From Proteiniphilum sp. X52 (GTDB taxonomy: Bacteria > Bacteroidota > Bacteroidia > Bacteroidales > Dysgonomonadaceae), in contig NZ_RDSD01000019.1 in NCBI RefSeq assembly GCF_003712195.1, forward strand, positions 1-64,000: a stretch of DNA of 64,000 nucleotides, written 5' to 3'. Numbering within the stretch: position 1 is the first letter of the stretch; each line of letters opens with the position of its first letter. The notes under the pieces were generated by a model. The model saw only the letters and a list, made by a program, of their open reading frames with translations. It was not told the origin of the DNA and did not search any database. Positions 19,563 to 28,669 of the stretch are shown in pieces. The translations under genes were made by a program, and so were the position numbers.

Positions 19563-20129
19563 TTATATAACATAAAATAGGAAAAATAATAATAAATCAG
19601 CCTTAAGGGTCGCCAGGATCAGTGATATTTGATTGTTTACCGTTTTATCCGATATGCCCAGGCGTTCGGCTATCTCTCTGGCTGATAATTCTTCTTGCCT
19701 GCTCATGCGGAATATCTCTTGCTGGCGTGGAGTGAGTTTGGCGACCGATTGGGCTATCAGCCGGTGGTATTCCTCCAGGGTGATTTGTTGTTCGGTATTA
19801 TTCTCCGACAATTGCCGGTAATAATTACTCGCGATAAAATTCTCGAAATCAACGGAATTAATCCGTTTACGAAAATGATCAATCACCAAGTTATAAGTAA
19901 TCTGGAAAAGATAGGACTTAAAAGACGCGTCGGAAGATATGTTGTTTCTGTTATCCCAAATGCGTATAAATGTTTCCTGCAGGATATCCTCCGCATCCTC
20001 TGTGGATTTGGTCAATCTCAGGGCAAAGCCATAAATCGACGCGGAATAGAGTGAGTACAACCGGGTAAAGGCCTCTTTGGAGCCTCCGGCCAACTGTTTA
20101 ACAAGATTAGCATGTACATCCACTTCCAT
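19563..20129 (-). CDS. ECF RNA polymerase sigma factor (Bacteroidota family 1 type)
   Basis: A 188-residue sigma-70 family factor. Region 2 (about 25-95) contains DAEDILQETFIRIWDNR, and region 4 (about 130-180) contains LTPRQQEIFRMSRQEELSAR and the recognition helix SDKTVNNQISL. The hydrophobic tail (LLLFFLFYVI) is typical of sigma factors paired with FecR in PULs. It is first in the operon and should activate the downstream susCD genes when FecR is relieved by substrate transport. Confidence 0.93.
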   Translation of the reverse strand: MEVDVHANLVKQLAGGSKEAFTRLYSLYSASIYGFALRLTKSTEDAEDILQETFIRIWDNRNNISSDASFKSYLFQITYNLVIDHFRKRINSVDFENFIASNYYRQLSENNTEQQITLEEYHRLIAQSVAKLTPRQQEIFRMSRQEELSAREIAERLGISDKTVNNQISLILATLKADLLLFFLFYVI

Positions 20130-20193
20130 ACATGCAAATTACTTCCTTTTTTTTTTTACTCGCAAAAATTTTTGAGCGTTTTAACAAAACGTC

Positions 20194-20370
20194 TCACCCC
20201 GACGCCAATATCCTCTGGATTCCATCCTCAACCGGATGAGCGGGGGTGAGAACCACTCCTTTTGTCACGACTTTGTATGGAAGTTTGGACGATTTGTTGT
20301 TTTCACAGCAATTCCACCTATATCCTATTCGAAAAAAACAGTATTCCCTCAAACCGGTTGAACGGATCGA
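20194..20370 (-). pseudogene. Possible gene remnant between sigma and oxidoreductase genes
   Basis: In the 251-base gap the minus strand carries protein-like codons (NKSSKLPYKVVTKGVVLTPA then HPVEDGIQRILAS) ending in a stop at 20194-20196. There is no start codon of its own and I do not recognise the family. It could be the C-terminus of a deleted gene; it could also be chance. Confidence 0.2.
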
Positions 20371-20380
20371 TTTTGCGGCA

Positions 20381-21520
20381 TCAGATGTCAAAAACAGAAG
20401 ACTTCTTTTTGAACTGAACGGTTCCACCCTCTGCCGCGCTCTGTTTTGCCGCATCTAATATTCTCACGACGATCAGGTTGTTTTCAAGAGAAGAAAGGTC
20501 TGTCTCTTCCACTTTGATATCTCCTCTGATCACATCCGCGAAATAGCTGAACGGTTCTTTCGCATCCAAAGGAAATTGGGTGACTTTCATTTGTTTTTTG
20601 GGAACAGAACGATTTAAACGATATTCCAAATCTTGCCCGTTGAGCGCCGTCACATAGCCCTCCTTTCCGTAAATGGAGAGGTCTTTTCTCTCCACAGGCC
20701 AATTCCACGATCCCTGGATTATCGCCTGCGCATGCGGATAAGTCAGGATAATGGTCGCCTGATCATCCACTTCGGGATAAACTTCGGGTTTGATCGTCTG
20801 CAATACAGCCGTAACCGTTTCAGGTTCCTGGTTCCGCATAATCCAAGTCATCAGGTTGGCTCCGTAACAGCCAAAATCGGTTACCGCCCCTCCCCCATTC
20901 AAAACGGGATCGGTAAGCCAGTCAAGGAATCCGGGAGAGCATCCAATCTCCACAGGCCCTTTATGTCCATCATTGATAACAACTTTGTTTATATCTCCGA
21001 TCTGCCGGTTCCGGACAGCCATTTCGAAAACTTTGTAATAGGTCGGATACCATGTGGTTTCGTAGTTGGTCAAAAGATGAATATTATTTTCCCGGGCCAA
21101 TTTCGCCATTTTTCCGGCATGTTCTCCACTGACGGCCAACGGTTTCTCGACCATTACATGGATTCCTCTCGGGGCGCACACCTCCACGGTGTTTAAATGA
21201 TCGTAAATCGAATTAAAAGCAACCACACCTTGCGGTTGGGTCTGCTCTACCATTGCAGCCAGATCATCGTATACGATATTCATGTCGAATCCGTATCGGT
21301 CTGCCAACTCCTGTGCTCTTTTTTTATTGGGTTCGGCAATACCGACAATCTGAATATCTGCACGCTTCCTATGGTTATTCAAAAGGCCGTGAACATGGTC
21401 ATGCGACAGGCCGTCGATCCCGATCCTTACAGGATGACCCGATGGCGGCGTATCAATAAGCTGCTTGCAAAGCAAGCCTGCAAGAAGAATAAGACCAATT
21501 GATAAAACAGGAAATTTCAT
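20381..21520 (-). CDS. Gfo/Idh/MocA family oxidoreductase, membrane-anchored or exported
   Basis: A 379-residue NAD(P)-dependent oxidoreductase-family protein. The chosen start gives an N-terminal hydrophobic segment (FPVLSIGLILLAGLL) with no proper lipobox, so it is either an uncleaved anchor or a signal. The Rossmann domain (about 30-150) begins VRIGIDGLSHDHVH, where the usual GxGxxG loop is replaced by G-L-S-H-D-H, and contains the family motif EKPLA. A C-terminal alpha/beta domain carries GGGAVTDFGCYGANLM. Members act on sugars or cyclitols; the substrate is unknown. An ATG 24 bases upstream would only add MQHVKEHY. A promoter-like element and a hairpin precede it, so it may be a separate unit from GH3. 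Confidence 0.85.
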   Translation of the reverse strand: MKFPVLSIGLILLAGLLCKQLIDTPPSGHPVRIGIDGLSHDHVHGLLNNHRKRADIQIVGIAEPNKKRAQELADRYGFDMNIVYDDLAAMVEQTQPQGVVAFNSIYDHLNTVEVCAPRGIHVMVEKPLAVSGEHAGKMAKLARENNIHLLTNYETTWYPTYYKVFEMAVRNRQIGDINKVVINDGHKGPVEIGCSPGFLDWLTDPVLNGGGAVTDFGCYGANLMTWIMRNQEPETVTAVLQTIKPEVYPEVDDQATIILTYPHAQAIIQGSWNWPVERKDLSIYGKEGYVTALNGQDLEYRLNRSVPKKQMKVTQFPLDAKEPFSYFADVIRGDIKVEETDLSSLENNLIVVRILDAAKQSAAEGGTVQFKKKSSVFDI

Positions 21521-21557
21521 ATAATGCTCCTTCACGTGTTGCATTCATTAAAAACAG

Positions 21558-21578
21558 AAAGCAGGAAAAACCTGCTTT
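21558..21578 (-). terminator. Hairpin, probable terminator of the GH3 transcript
   Basis: AAAGCAGG (21558-21565) and CCTGCTTT (21571-21578) form a perfect 8-bp stem with a 5-base loop. In the minus direction the stem is followed by CTGTTTTT, as in a Rho-independent terminator. It lies 120 bases after the GH3 stop and 38 bases before the oxidoreductase start. Confidence 0.6.
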
Positions 21579-21598
21579 TCCTGTTTATTACGCGAGAG

Positions 21599-21606
21599 CA
21601 AATGTA
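21599..21606 (-). promoter_or_regulatory. -7 element match upstream of the oxidoreductase gene
   Basis: On the minus strand TACATTTG matches TAnnTTTG exactly, about 79 bases before the start at 21520. I see no good -33 TTTG at the normal distance. If it is used, the hairpin at 21558-21578 falls inside the 5' leader and could attenuate instead of only terminating upstream transcription. Confidence 0.35.
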
Positions 21607-21697
21607 ATGAAAAATTTTTTCAACTTACCTATAATAATGATGGTATCTTACGAAATCTTACATTCGTGTCTGAATAATGATGATTCCGGCACACTTT

Positions 21698-24043
21698 TCA
21701 CTTATTTGGCGTATCCCAAATTCGCGCTTTCGCACAATGAATCATCGCGATCTGATCGCCCGCCTGTAGTTTGAACTCGCCCGCTTCAAGTGTCCATTCT
21801 CCTTTTTCGTTTACAAAGGCAAGGTCATCGGCCGCCAATCGAAGCGTAACGGTCTTGGTCTCACCCGGTTCGAGTGCTATCTTCTCGAATGCACGCAGGC
21901 GACGCACATCGGGAGAAAGGGAGGCCACCATATCGCTGCTGAAGAGCAGTACTGCTTCCTTACCGGCCACTGTTCCGCTGTTCTTCACATCTACGGTTAT
22001 AGTCAGCAGGTCACCCGAGACAAAATCTTTCTTGTCCACCGCCAAATTAGCATACTCAAACGTGGTATAGCTCAGACCGAAACCAAACGGATACTGCACC
22101 GAAGTCTGCGCTCCGTAATCGTAAGCGCCTTCCATCTTACCGTCGATATTCTGGCTGGGCTTATGATCGTAGGTGATCAATCCATGTTCGAACTTGGGAT
22201 AAGTATAGGGCAACTTGCCGCTGGGATTGACATCTCCCGCGAGGATATCGGCCAGGGCATCTCCCCCGAAATTACCCGGGAGATAAAGCTGAAGCACCGC
22301 TTTGGAATCGGGTTCAATCTTACGGATCAGGCGGGGTCGTCCTTCATTCAATACCAGTACGACCGGTTTTCCTGTCTTTTGCAGCGCCAGTGCGAGGGCT
22401 GTCTGGTTTTCCGACAGCGCCAGTTCATCCAGGTTACCCGGTGTCTCGCAGTAGGAGTTCTCACCCACACACAATACGATATAATCCACTCCGGCTGCGG
22501 CGGCTACCGCTTTTCCGATCTCAGGGGGATTTTCTTCGTAATACTGCCCATCCATCTTATAGGTAACTCCCGGCTCATATCTCACGTTGGTGGCACCAAA
22601 TTTGTTTTGCAGCGCCTCGTAGATGGTATTGTAACCCTGGGCGAACTCTTCGGTTTTTTCCCCCTGCCAGGAATAGCTCCACCCCCCGTTGAGGGTACGC
22701 ATAGAGTGTGCATTGGGTCCCGCTACCAGGATACGGGCATTGGTCGGCAACGGAAGAATGTCATTTTCATTCTTCAAAAGAGTGATCGACTCGTCCGCAG
22801 CCGCCTTGGCTACTGCTTCGCTCTCACTACCCCCAAAATCGGGATATTCGGAGCGTGACCAGTAAGGCCGTTCAAAAAGCCCCAGACGGAATTTCAACCG
22901 CAATACCCTGCGTACCGCATCGTCGATCCGTTTCATCGGCACCTCACCCTTTTCCACCAGCTCTACTAAAGTGGGGCAGAACGCGAGGTTATACGGCTCC
23001 ATGACTAAATCGATCCCCGCATTGATAGCCGTTTTCACCGCTCCTTTATAATCGGTGGCAATCCTGTCGCGCGAGAGCAGGTTCTGCACATCGGCCCAGT
23101 CGGTCACAATTACTCCGTCGAAAGCGAGGTCTTCTTTCACCCATTCGGTCAATAACCTATAGTCGGCATGCGTGGACACACCGTTGATGATACCCGAATT
23201 GACCATCAGCGAAAGCGCTCCTCCTTCGACGATAGAAGCGCGAAAGGGTTCAAAATATTTCTCACGCAGTTCGCTTTCGGAGATGATGGCCGGCGTACGG
23301 TCTTTGCCCGAGACCGGTACTCCATAACCCATATAATGCTTCACACAGGCCGCGATACGATGGCTGCCCACACTATTGCGGTCATCACCCTGAAACCCGA
23401 GTGTGGAGGCCAAACCCATTCGCGCATTGAGATAAGCATCCTCGCCGTAACTCTCCCACTGGCGCGGCCAGCGGGCATCCCTTCCCAGATCCATGGTAGG
23501 GGCAAAAGTCCAGGGGATATTACTGGCACGGGTTTCGTAAGCCGTAATACGGGAACCCTCTTTCATCAGCTCGGTATTAAAGGAGGCGGCCATACCCACA
23601 CCCTGAGGAAAAAGGGTAGATCCGGCGGTATAGGTGGTTCCGTGAATGGCATCAATGCCATAGAGCACAGGTATACCTGTCTCGGCCAATGCCCTCTCCT
23701 GAATAGCTTGCACTGTTCTTTCCCAGACTTCAGTGGTACGTGCCCGGTTGTTCGCCGTATTCAGGATGGAACCCACCTTGTATTTGCCTATCACCGTATC
23801 TAGCATGGCGGGATCGATTTCGAAAGGCTCGTCGCTGAAATAGACATTCCCTCCTTTTCCGATCACGTCGAGCGTGAACTGTGCCATCTGCCCCACTTTC
23901 TCCTCAAGGGTCATCCGCGCCATGATACTGTCGATCCGTTTCTCGATACCGGGATCCAAACCCAAGCCGGATGCTTTTTCATTTCCCCCGTCACAGGCAA
24001 CCAGCAGCAGTATCGTCAGGATAAAAAAACTGATTTTCTTCAT
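21698..24043 (-). CDS. GH3 beta-glucosidase lipoprotein
   Basis: A 781-residue family 3 glycoside hydrolase that releases glucose from the non-reducing end of beta-glucan oligosaccharides by retention. The lipobox LLVAC anchors it, presumably facing the periplasm. Domains are the TIM-like barrel (about 35-390) with nucleophile D315 in VIVTDWADVQN, the alpha/beta sandwich (about 420-620) and a C-terminal fibronectin-like domain (about 690-770). KHYMGYG and the RDARWPRQWESYGED block are conserved. It is the last gene of the GH16-containing PUL and separated from gh16 only by a heptamer repeat. Confidence 0.94.
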   Translation of the reverse strand: MKKISFFILTILLLVACDGGNEKASGLGLDPGIEKRIDSIMARMTLEEKVGQMAQFTLDVIGKGGNVYFSDEPFEIDPAMLDTVIGKYKVGSILNTANNRARTTEVWERTVQAIQERALAETGIPVLYGIDAIHGTTYTAGSTLFPQGVGMAASFNTELMKEGSRITAYETRASNIPWTFAPTMDLGRDARWPRQWESYGEDAYLNARMGLASTLGFQGDDRNSVGSHRIAACVKHYMGYGVPVSGKDRTPAIISESELREKYFEPFRASIVEGGALSLMVNSGIINGVSTHADYRLLTEWVKEDLAFDGVIVTDWADVQNLLSRDRIATDYKGAVKTAINAGIDLVMEPYNLAFCPTLVELVEKGEVPMKRIDDAVRRVLRLKFRLGLFERPYWSRSEYPDFGGSESEAVAKAAADESITLLKNENDILPLPTNARILVAGPNAHSMRTLNGGWSYSWQGEKTEEFAQGYNTIYEALQNKFGATNVRYEPGVTYKMDGQYYEENPPEIGKAVAAAAGVDYIVLCVGENSYCETPGNLDELALSENQTALALALQKTGKPVVLVLNEGRPRLIRKIEPDSKAVLQLYLPGNFGGDALADILAGDVNPSGKLPYTYPKFEHGLITYDHKPSQNIDGKMEGAYDYGAQTSVQYPFGFGLSYTTFEYANLAVDKKDFVSGDLLTITVDVKNSGTVAGKEAVLLFSSDMVASLSPDVRRLRAFEKIALEPGETKTVTLRLAADDLAFVNEKGEWTLEAGEFKLQAGDQIAMIHCAKARIWDTPNK

Positions 24044-24092
24044 TTTTCACTTTTCACTTTTCATTCTTCATTCTTCATTCTTCATTCTTCAC
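24044..24092. repeat. Seven tandem heptamers between gh16 and gh3
   Basis: On the plus strand the sequence is TTTTCAC, TTTTCAC, TTTTCAT, TCTTCAT three times, TCTTCAC, a perfect 7-base periodicity over 49 bases. It starts directly at the GH3 start codon and overlaps the GH16 stop codon (24089-24091). On the coding strand the units read ATGAAGA/ATGAAAA/GTGAAAA, so several carry a potential start triplet. Confidence 0.9.
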
Positions 24093-25177
24093 TTTTTCTG
24101 ATATACTCTTACGTAATCAATTTCATAGGAGGCAGGCAATGCCGATTCATCCACCCCTTGGGCGCCCCCCCAGGATCCGCCCCAAGCCAGATTAAGCTTC
24201 AGATAGAATGGATTGAAAAAAGGCCATGTATCTTTCTTCCCGGCCTTATCATTGGGAAAGTGGAAATATTCAACTCCATCCACAAACCCTTTGATATAAT
24301 CGGGAGTCCATTCAGTAGCATAGACATGGAATTGGGTTGAAGCATTCTGTATGGTTCTGGATGCGCCTTTCTGTGTTTGATTCGTATGATTGTATGCTTT
24401 GGTATGTACGGTAGAATGCACGACATTGGGCTCATAACCCACATATTCCATAATATCGATCTCACCGTCATCGGGCCAAGCGGTGAAATTTTTCGGCATC
24501 ATCCAGAAAGCGGGCCAGGTACCTCTCCCAGCCGGGAGTTTCAGGCGTGCCTCAAAATAACCGTATGTCCAGCTTTTATCGGTATTCATACGGATAGAAT
24601 AAACCGTCCCGCCTATTTTTTTCGCAGTGATGGTGAGAATACCGTTTTTTACCACAGCCAATCGCTCCCCATCTTTATCACCGCTGACATAGTGCTGCAA
24701 TTCTCCATTTCCCCAGCCTCCACCACCGGTTTCGTACCACCATTCTGAGGCATTGGGCCGGTCGCCTTCATCGAACTCATCGTTCCACACCAGGGTATAA
24801 CCTTCCGGAGCCTCGACATTGGGCACCGGTTTGCCTTCCTGTTCTACCGGAATACTGACCCGCCGGGTTCCCGCTTTAACGACAACCGCACCTTCGCGCG
24901 CTGAAGTACTGGTGTTGGCGGCAATGGTTACTGTTACCGTCCCGGTAGTATTGACGGAACCCGTCGGACTGCAGGTTATCCAATCGTCATTACTATAAGC
25001 AGCCCACTCGCGGTCAGCCGTAACATCAATGGTGGAGGTCTCCTTGCCATGACCCGCATAAATTTGGGTGGGAGAGCAAGTAACGCTCCCACTTGCTTCA
25101 ATTTCGCTGTCTTTACTACTGCAACAGACTATGGCAAGCACAAGTAACGACAAAAACAACAACTTCATTTCACTCAT
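24089..25177 (-). CDS. GH16 endo-beta-1,3-glucanase (laminarinase-type) lipoprotein with BACON domain
   Basis: A 362-residue lipoprotein; the leader ends in LAIVCC. Residues about 35-115 form a BACON-like beta-sandwich (WAAYSNDDWITCSPTGSV and later VSIPVEQEG), a common spacer or mucin-binding module in Bacteroidota. The GH16 jelly-roll (about 120-362) carries the catalytic motif E-I-D-I-M-E with nucleophile E239, D241 and acid/base E244. The surrounding WPAFWMMP and DYVRVYQ are as in bacterial laminarinases. It cuts internal beta-1,3 (or mixed-linkage) glucosidic bonds at the cell surface. The start is uncertain: ATGs at 25225, 25183 and 25168 are in frame. The one used here puts a short basic head before the hydrophobic core. 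Confidence 0.9.
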   Translation of the reverse strand: MSEMKLLFLSLLVLAIVCCSSKDSEIEASGSVTCSPTQIYAGHGKETSTIDVTADREWAAYSNDDWITCSPTGSVNTTGTVTVTIAANTSTSAREGAVVVKAGTRRVSIPVEQEGKPVPNVEAPEGYTLVWNDEFDEGDRPNASEWWYETGGGGWGNGELQHYVSGDKDGERLAVVKNGILTITAKKIGGTVYSIRMNTDKSWTYGYFEARLKLPAGRGTWPAFWMMPKNFTAWPDDGEIDIMEYVGYEPNVVHSTVHTKAYNHTNQTQKGASRTIQNASTQFHVYATEWTPDYIKGFVDGVEYFHFPNDKAGKKDTWPFFNPFYLKLNLAWGGSWGGAQGVDESALPASYEIDYVRVYQKK

Positions 25178-25242
25178 AATCATATAATTAAAAGCATGCG
25201 CGGCAAAACCATGATGCCGCACCATGCTATAGATTCATTATT

Positions 25243-27114
25243 TTATTCGTTGCATTCGGATTCTTTCAGGATAATGCTGCTGACGGTGACTTCGGCATTC
25301 GCCGGATTCCCTCCAAAGTCAAATACCAAATTTATCTTATCAATCTCAACTCCATCCATAGCGGGCATCTTAAACACATAATCCTCATATGCTGTAAGAT
25401 CAATATTCTTGGTGAAGAAGAATGTGTTGTCGTCATCGACTTTGGTGAGTTTGACAGTTACCGACCTGATATCCTTGTTTGAATTAAGGATACAGCGGAA
25501 ATCGTACTTATGCGCGGCGCTGGTGGCAATATTGTCAGTTTTGAAATGCACCTGTGCCTGCCATTGGGCAAATGTTTCTTGGGACAACGTAATCTTGTAT
25601 GAGTTGCCGTCAGCCACGAAACCGGGGTCTGCTATCTGGTTCCAGCCCGGTGCATAATAAAAGAAGTTGGTATAGTTAACCGACTTCCACATATTGCAGT
25701 CGGAGTCCGGCAACCAGTTCACATCATCTTCTTCAGGTTCTTCGATGACGGTGCCGTCGTCGCAACTATGCTCTTTCAATACAATACGACTGACAGTAAC
25801 GACCGTTTCTGCCGCATTACCGCCAAAGTCGAGCACAAGGCTCACCTTCTCCATGTCAATGCCGGCCATATCTGTCTGAATAAAGGTATAATCTTGATAT
25901 GCTTTCAGTGAAATACTTTCCTGAAAGTAATACACTCCGTCGTCTCCCGTCTTAACCAGCTTTACCGTCACATTGTTGTGATCCTTGGTGGAATTGAAGA
26001 TAGTCGAAAAATCATAATTCGTCGCCGCATTCGTCGACAGGTCGGTTAGAAATTTCACTTGCGCCTGCCACTGGTCGGAAGTGGCCTCGGGCAAGGTAAT
26101 CTGATAAGAATTAGCGTTGTCGGCAAAGCCGGGATTATCTATCTGGCTCCAACCCGGGGCATAGTAAAACTCGTTGGTGAACGTTGCGCTCTTCCACATG
26201 TTGCAGTCACTATCCGGATCATAACCGCCCGGTTTTGTTTCTTCACCGCTTGTCAGGATATAATGCCAGGCAATGGATCCGTTGTCCGAAATCAGCTCTA
26301 TTTTGGTAGGTGAAATACCTGCCAGTTTATATTTCGGAGTATTGTAAATATCGTCGTTGGCGATATAAGGGAAGAGCGTGTGCGCCGGGAACGTCAGGTA
26401 AATGTCGTTTCCTTCCGCCACAAAACCATAGGTGGTTACCTGTTCCGGAACGGCCGCCATAAAGTCGTTCCCGTCGTTGGTATTATACTCGCTGAACAGG
26501 GAACAACCGGTATTCACATACACTGTGCCTCCCGCACCCGGATGATAGGTATAGCCCATGCCCGTCGTAAAGGTAAGTATATCGTCATAAAGCCCCCATG
26601 CTGCTTTCTCGTTAGGCGATGCGCTCCACCAACCCGTCCCGTCGGTTCCCGATTCTCCACAAGCCAAGTGCGCGGGTTCGCTGGCAGCAATTGACCATGT
26701 TTTGCTTTCAGCCCCGGCAAGGAATGTAATGTACTTGTCAAAGTCCACCATCGTGTTGTCGATCGTAAACGTCCTGATGATAGAGCCATCGCTGATACCG
26801 TTTGCATTCCCGATCTTGATCTCTACCGTGTAGGTGCCGGCAGTGCTGTAAATTTTGGTAAGGCCGTTCACTGTGGAATAGGTGGTTTTACTTTGTTCCT
26901 CAAAGATCCATACCGGATACGCGGCCCTGTTATTCAATGTGAACGTTACCTGGTTGATTTCCTGGTCGACAGTGATATTCACGTCAATATCCGCGGCCAG
27001 GGGGATGCCAGACTCGTTCGGCGATGTAAAACCGTCCGGTGAACAGTCTGCCAGGCAAAAAGCCATCGCCGCCATCAAGAGGGTAGCCCTGATATAGCCA
27101 TATATATTTTTCAT
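25243..27114 (-). CDS. Surface glycan-binding lipoprotein with tandem C-terminal modules
   Basis: A 623-residue lipoprotein (lipobox LADC). The N-terminal region (about 38-115) looks like a PKD/Ig-like spacer (YSTAGTYTVEIKIGNANG). The middle (about 125-295) is a separate beta-rich domain. The C-terminal half holds two copies of a roughly 140-residue module, each beginning DSDCNMWKS, then FYYAPGW and QWQAQV, and ending VTVS.IVLKE/IILKE. They are joined by an acidic linker (EEPEEDD). The repeats resemble the carbohydrate-binding modules of surface glycan-binding proteins in Bacteroides beta-1,3-glucan loci. It follows susD by 15 bases and precedes gh16, so it most likely holds beta-glucan at the surface. 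Confidence 0.75.
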   Translation of the reverse strand: MKNIYGYIRATLLMAAMAFCLADCSPDGFTSPNESGIPLAADIDVNITVDQEINQVTFTLNNRAAYPVWIFEEQSKTTYSTVNGLTKIYSTAGTYTVEIKIGNANGISDGSIIRTFTIDNTMVDFDKYITFLAGAESKTWSIAASEPAHLACGESGTDGTGWWSASPNEKAAWGLYDDILTFTTGMGYTYHPGAGGTVYVNTGCSLFSEYNTNDGNDFMAAVPEQVTTYGFVAEGNDIYLTFPAHTLFPYIANDDIYNTPKYKLAGISPTKIELISDNGSIAWHYILTSGEETKPGGYDPDSDCNMWKSATFTNEFYYAPGWSQIDNPGFADNANSYQITLPEATSDQWQAQVKFLTDLSTNAATNYDFSTIFNSTKDHNNVTVKLVKTGDDGVYYFQESISLKAYQDYTFIQTDMAGIDMEKVSLVLDFGGNAAETVVTVSRIVLKEHSCDDGTVIEEPEEDDVNWLPDSDCNMWKSVNYTNFFYYAPGWNQIADPGFVADGNSYKITLSQETFAQWQAQVHFKTDNIATSAAHKYDFRCILNSNKDIRSVTVKLTKVDDDNTFFFTKNIDLTAYEDYVFKMPAMDGVEIDKINLVFDFGGNPANAEVTVSSIILKESECNE

Positions 27115-27129
27115 AATCATTCTATTTTA

Positions 27130-28650
27130 TTAATAGTTATTCTGAGTTAACGTGCCTTGCGCCGCATCAATCTCATTTTGAGGAATGGGGAGGTGTTTTT
27201 TATTGGTTGTCCATGAGTTTGTGCGGTACTGGCCATCGGGAACAAGCACGGTGGTCGCTTTACCGGTACGCACCAGATCCCAGTAACGTTTTCCTTCGCC
27301 CACAAATTCCAACCGTCGCTCCTGCATGATGTTGTCCAGCGTGGCAGGAATGTTTCCCAATCCCGCCCTGCCGCGTACTTCGTTTAAATAGTTCTGTGCC
27401 GTTCCTTTACCTGAAATACCGCGGACTAAAAGCTCGGATGCGTACAATAATGTTTCCGCATATCTGTAAACACGGAAATTGTTATTGTAGTTCATATCGG
27501 CAACGGCAGCATGTCCCGCATTCCCACCCACCCGGGGCAGGTATTTCCTTAAGAAATATCCGGTATCCTGATAACGTCCTGAGTAAGTAGCACCGGTGGA
27601 GAGGGCATAGTGGGCGAAATTAAGGATGCCGCCATCGCGACGTTCATCGGCTTCATCATACATTTCGTAAGTTTCCACCCGAACCGGTTCAAATCCCCAT
27701 CCGCCCTCATAATCGGGACTGCCGCCCAGATTGTTTATGCCTATAAATTTCGGATAAATTGAACCACCCGCGCCAGTCGCATTGTCCCAAGCGCGTTTAC
27801 CGGCAGTGGAAACATAATTGATCTCGAAAATCGACTCGGGATTCCATTCCCCGGCTTCTTCCCAGATGGAAGCGAAATCGTCCACGAGCGCGTAGCTGCC
27901 GGAAGCGATGATCTCTTCCATATAGCTCAGCGCTTTGGAGTATCTGCTTTCGTCCTGTTGGTACATTACCACTTCAGTATAGAGCATATACGCCATGGCT
28001 TTCGACACGCGTCCATACCATTGGGCCGTTGTACGCATGGGTAATCCCCCGTTATCGATCGCATCTTCCAATGATGTTATTATACCATTGTACACATCAT
28101 CGGCAGTGCTTTGCTCATGTATATAAGGGAACGCGAGATTCTGTTCATAATAGGGAATATTGCCCCACAATTTCCACAACCACGTATAATAGAACGAACG
28201 CAATACTTTTGCCTCGGCCGTATAAAGAGCCTTATTCTCGTTAGAAATATCGATTACATTTTCAATGTTTTCCATTACAACATTCGAACGGTTTACACCG
28301 GAATAGAATGTTGTCCAAAGATCACTTACCACAGAGGTGGGCAAAGCGTTGTAGTTAAACATACGGTGCAAATAAATACAGTCATTTTCATCGGCTCCCC
28401 CGACGTAAACGTCATCAGCCATCACATCTGAGACCAAACCGATATGCGTATATTGCCCCCAGGCATAGTCAAACCATTTTAATGGGTCGTATGCGGCAAC
28501 GAGAGCTTCAAAGATCCTTGCATCCGAATTATAATATTCGTCGACAAAAACCTTGTCGGGCGATTCTACATCCAGAAAATCAGTCGTACAGGATGTTCCC
28601 GTCAGACCCAACAGTATGCAACTTATTAAAATTAAAATATATTTTTTCAT
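27130..28650 (-). CDS. SusD/RagB family outer-membrane glycan-binding lipoprotein
   Basis: A 506-residue SusD homologue with lipobox LTGTSC (C21) and the start TTDFLDVESPDKVF. Conserved blocks are AEAKVLRSFYYTWLWKLWGN, YRYAETLLYASELLVRG, RGRAG, ERRLEFVGEGKRYWDLVR and LPIPQNEIDA. It caps the partner SusC, which ends 19 bases upstream. With gh16 and gh3 downstream it is predicted to bind beta-1,3-glucan oligosaccharides. Confidence 0.95.
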   Translation of the reverse strand: MKKYILILISCILLGLTGTSCTTDFLDVESPDKVFVDEYYNSDARIFEALVAAYDPLKWFDYAWGQYTHIGLVSDVMADDVYVGGADENDCIYLHRMFNYNALPTSVVSDLWTTFYSGVNRSNVVMENIENVIDISNENKALYTAEAKVLRSFYYTWLWKLWGNIPYYEQNLAFPYIHEQSTADDVYNGIITSLEDAIDNGGLPMRTTAQWYGRVSKAMAYMLYTEVVMYQQDESRYSKALSYMEEIIASGSYALVDDFASIWEEAGEWNPESIFEINYVSTAGKRAWDNATGAGGSIYPKFIGINNLGGSPDYEGGWGFEPVRVETYEMYDEADERRDGGILNFAHYALSTGATYSGRYQDTGYFLRKYLPRVGGNAGHAAVADMNYNNNFRVYRYAETLLYASELLVRGISGKGTAQNYLNEVRGRAGLGNIPATLDNIMQERRLEFVGEGKRYWDLVRTGKATTVLVPDGQYRTNSWTTNKKHLPIPQNEIDAAQGTLTQNNY

Positions 28651-28669
28651 ACGATAGCCTGATTAGCAA

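Noticed and set aside
22163-22858. 231-codon plus-strand open frame opposite GH3
   Set aside because: It is a shadow of the GH3 coding sequence, which has the nucleophile motif and full domain set.
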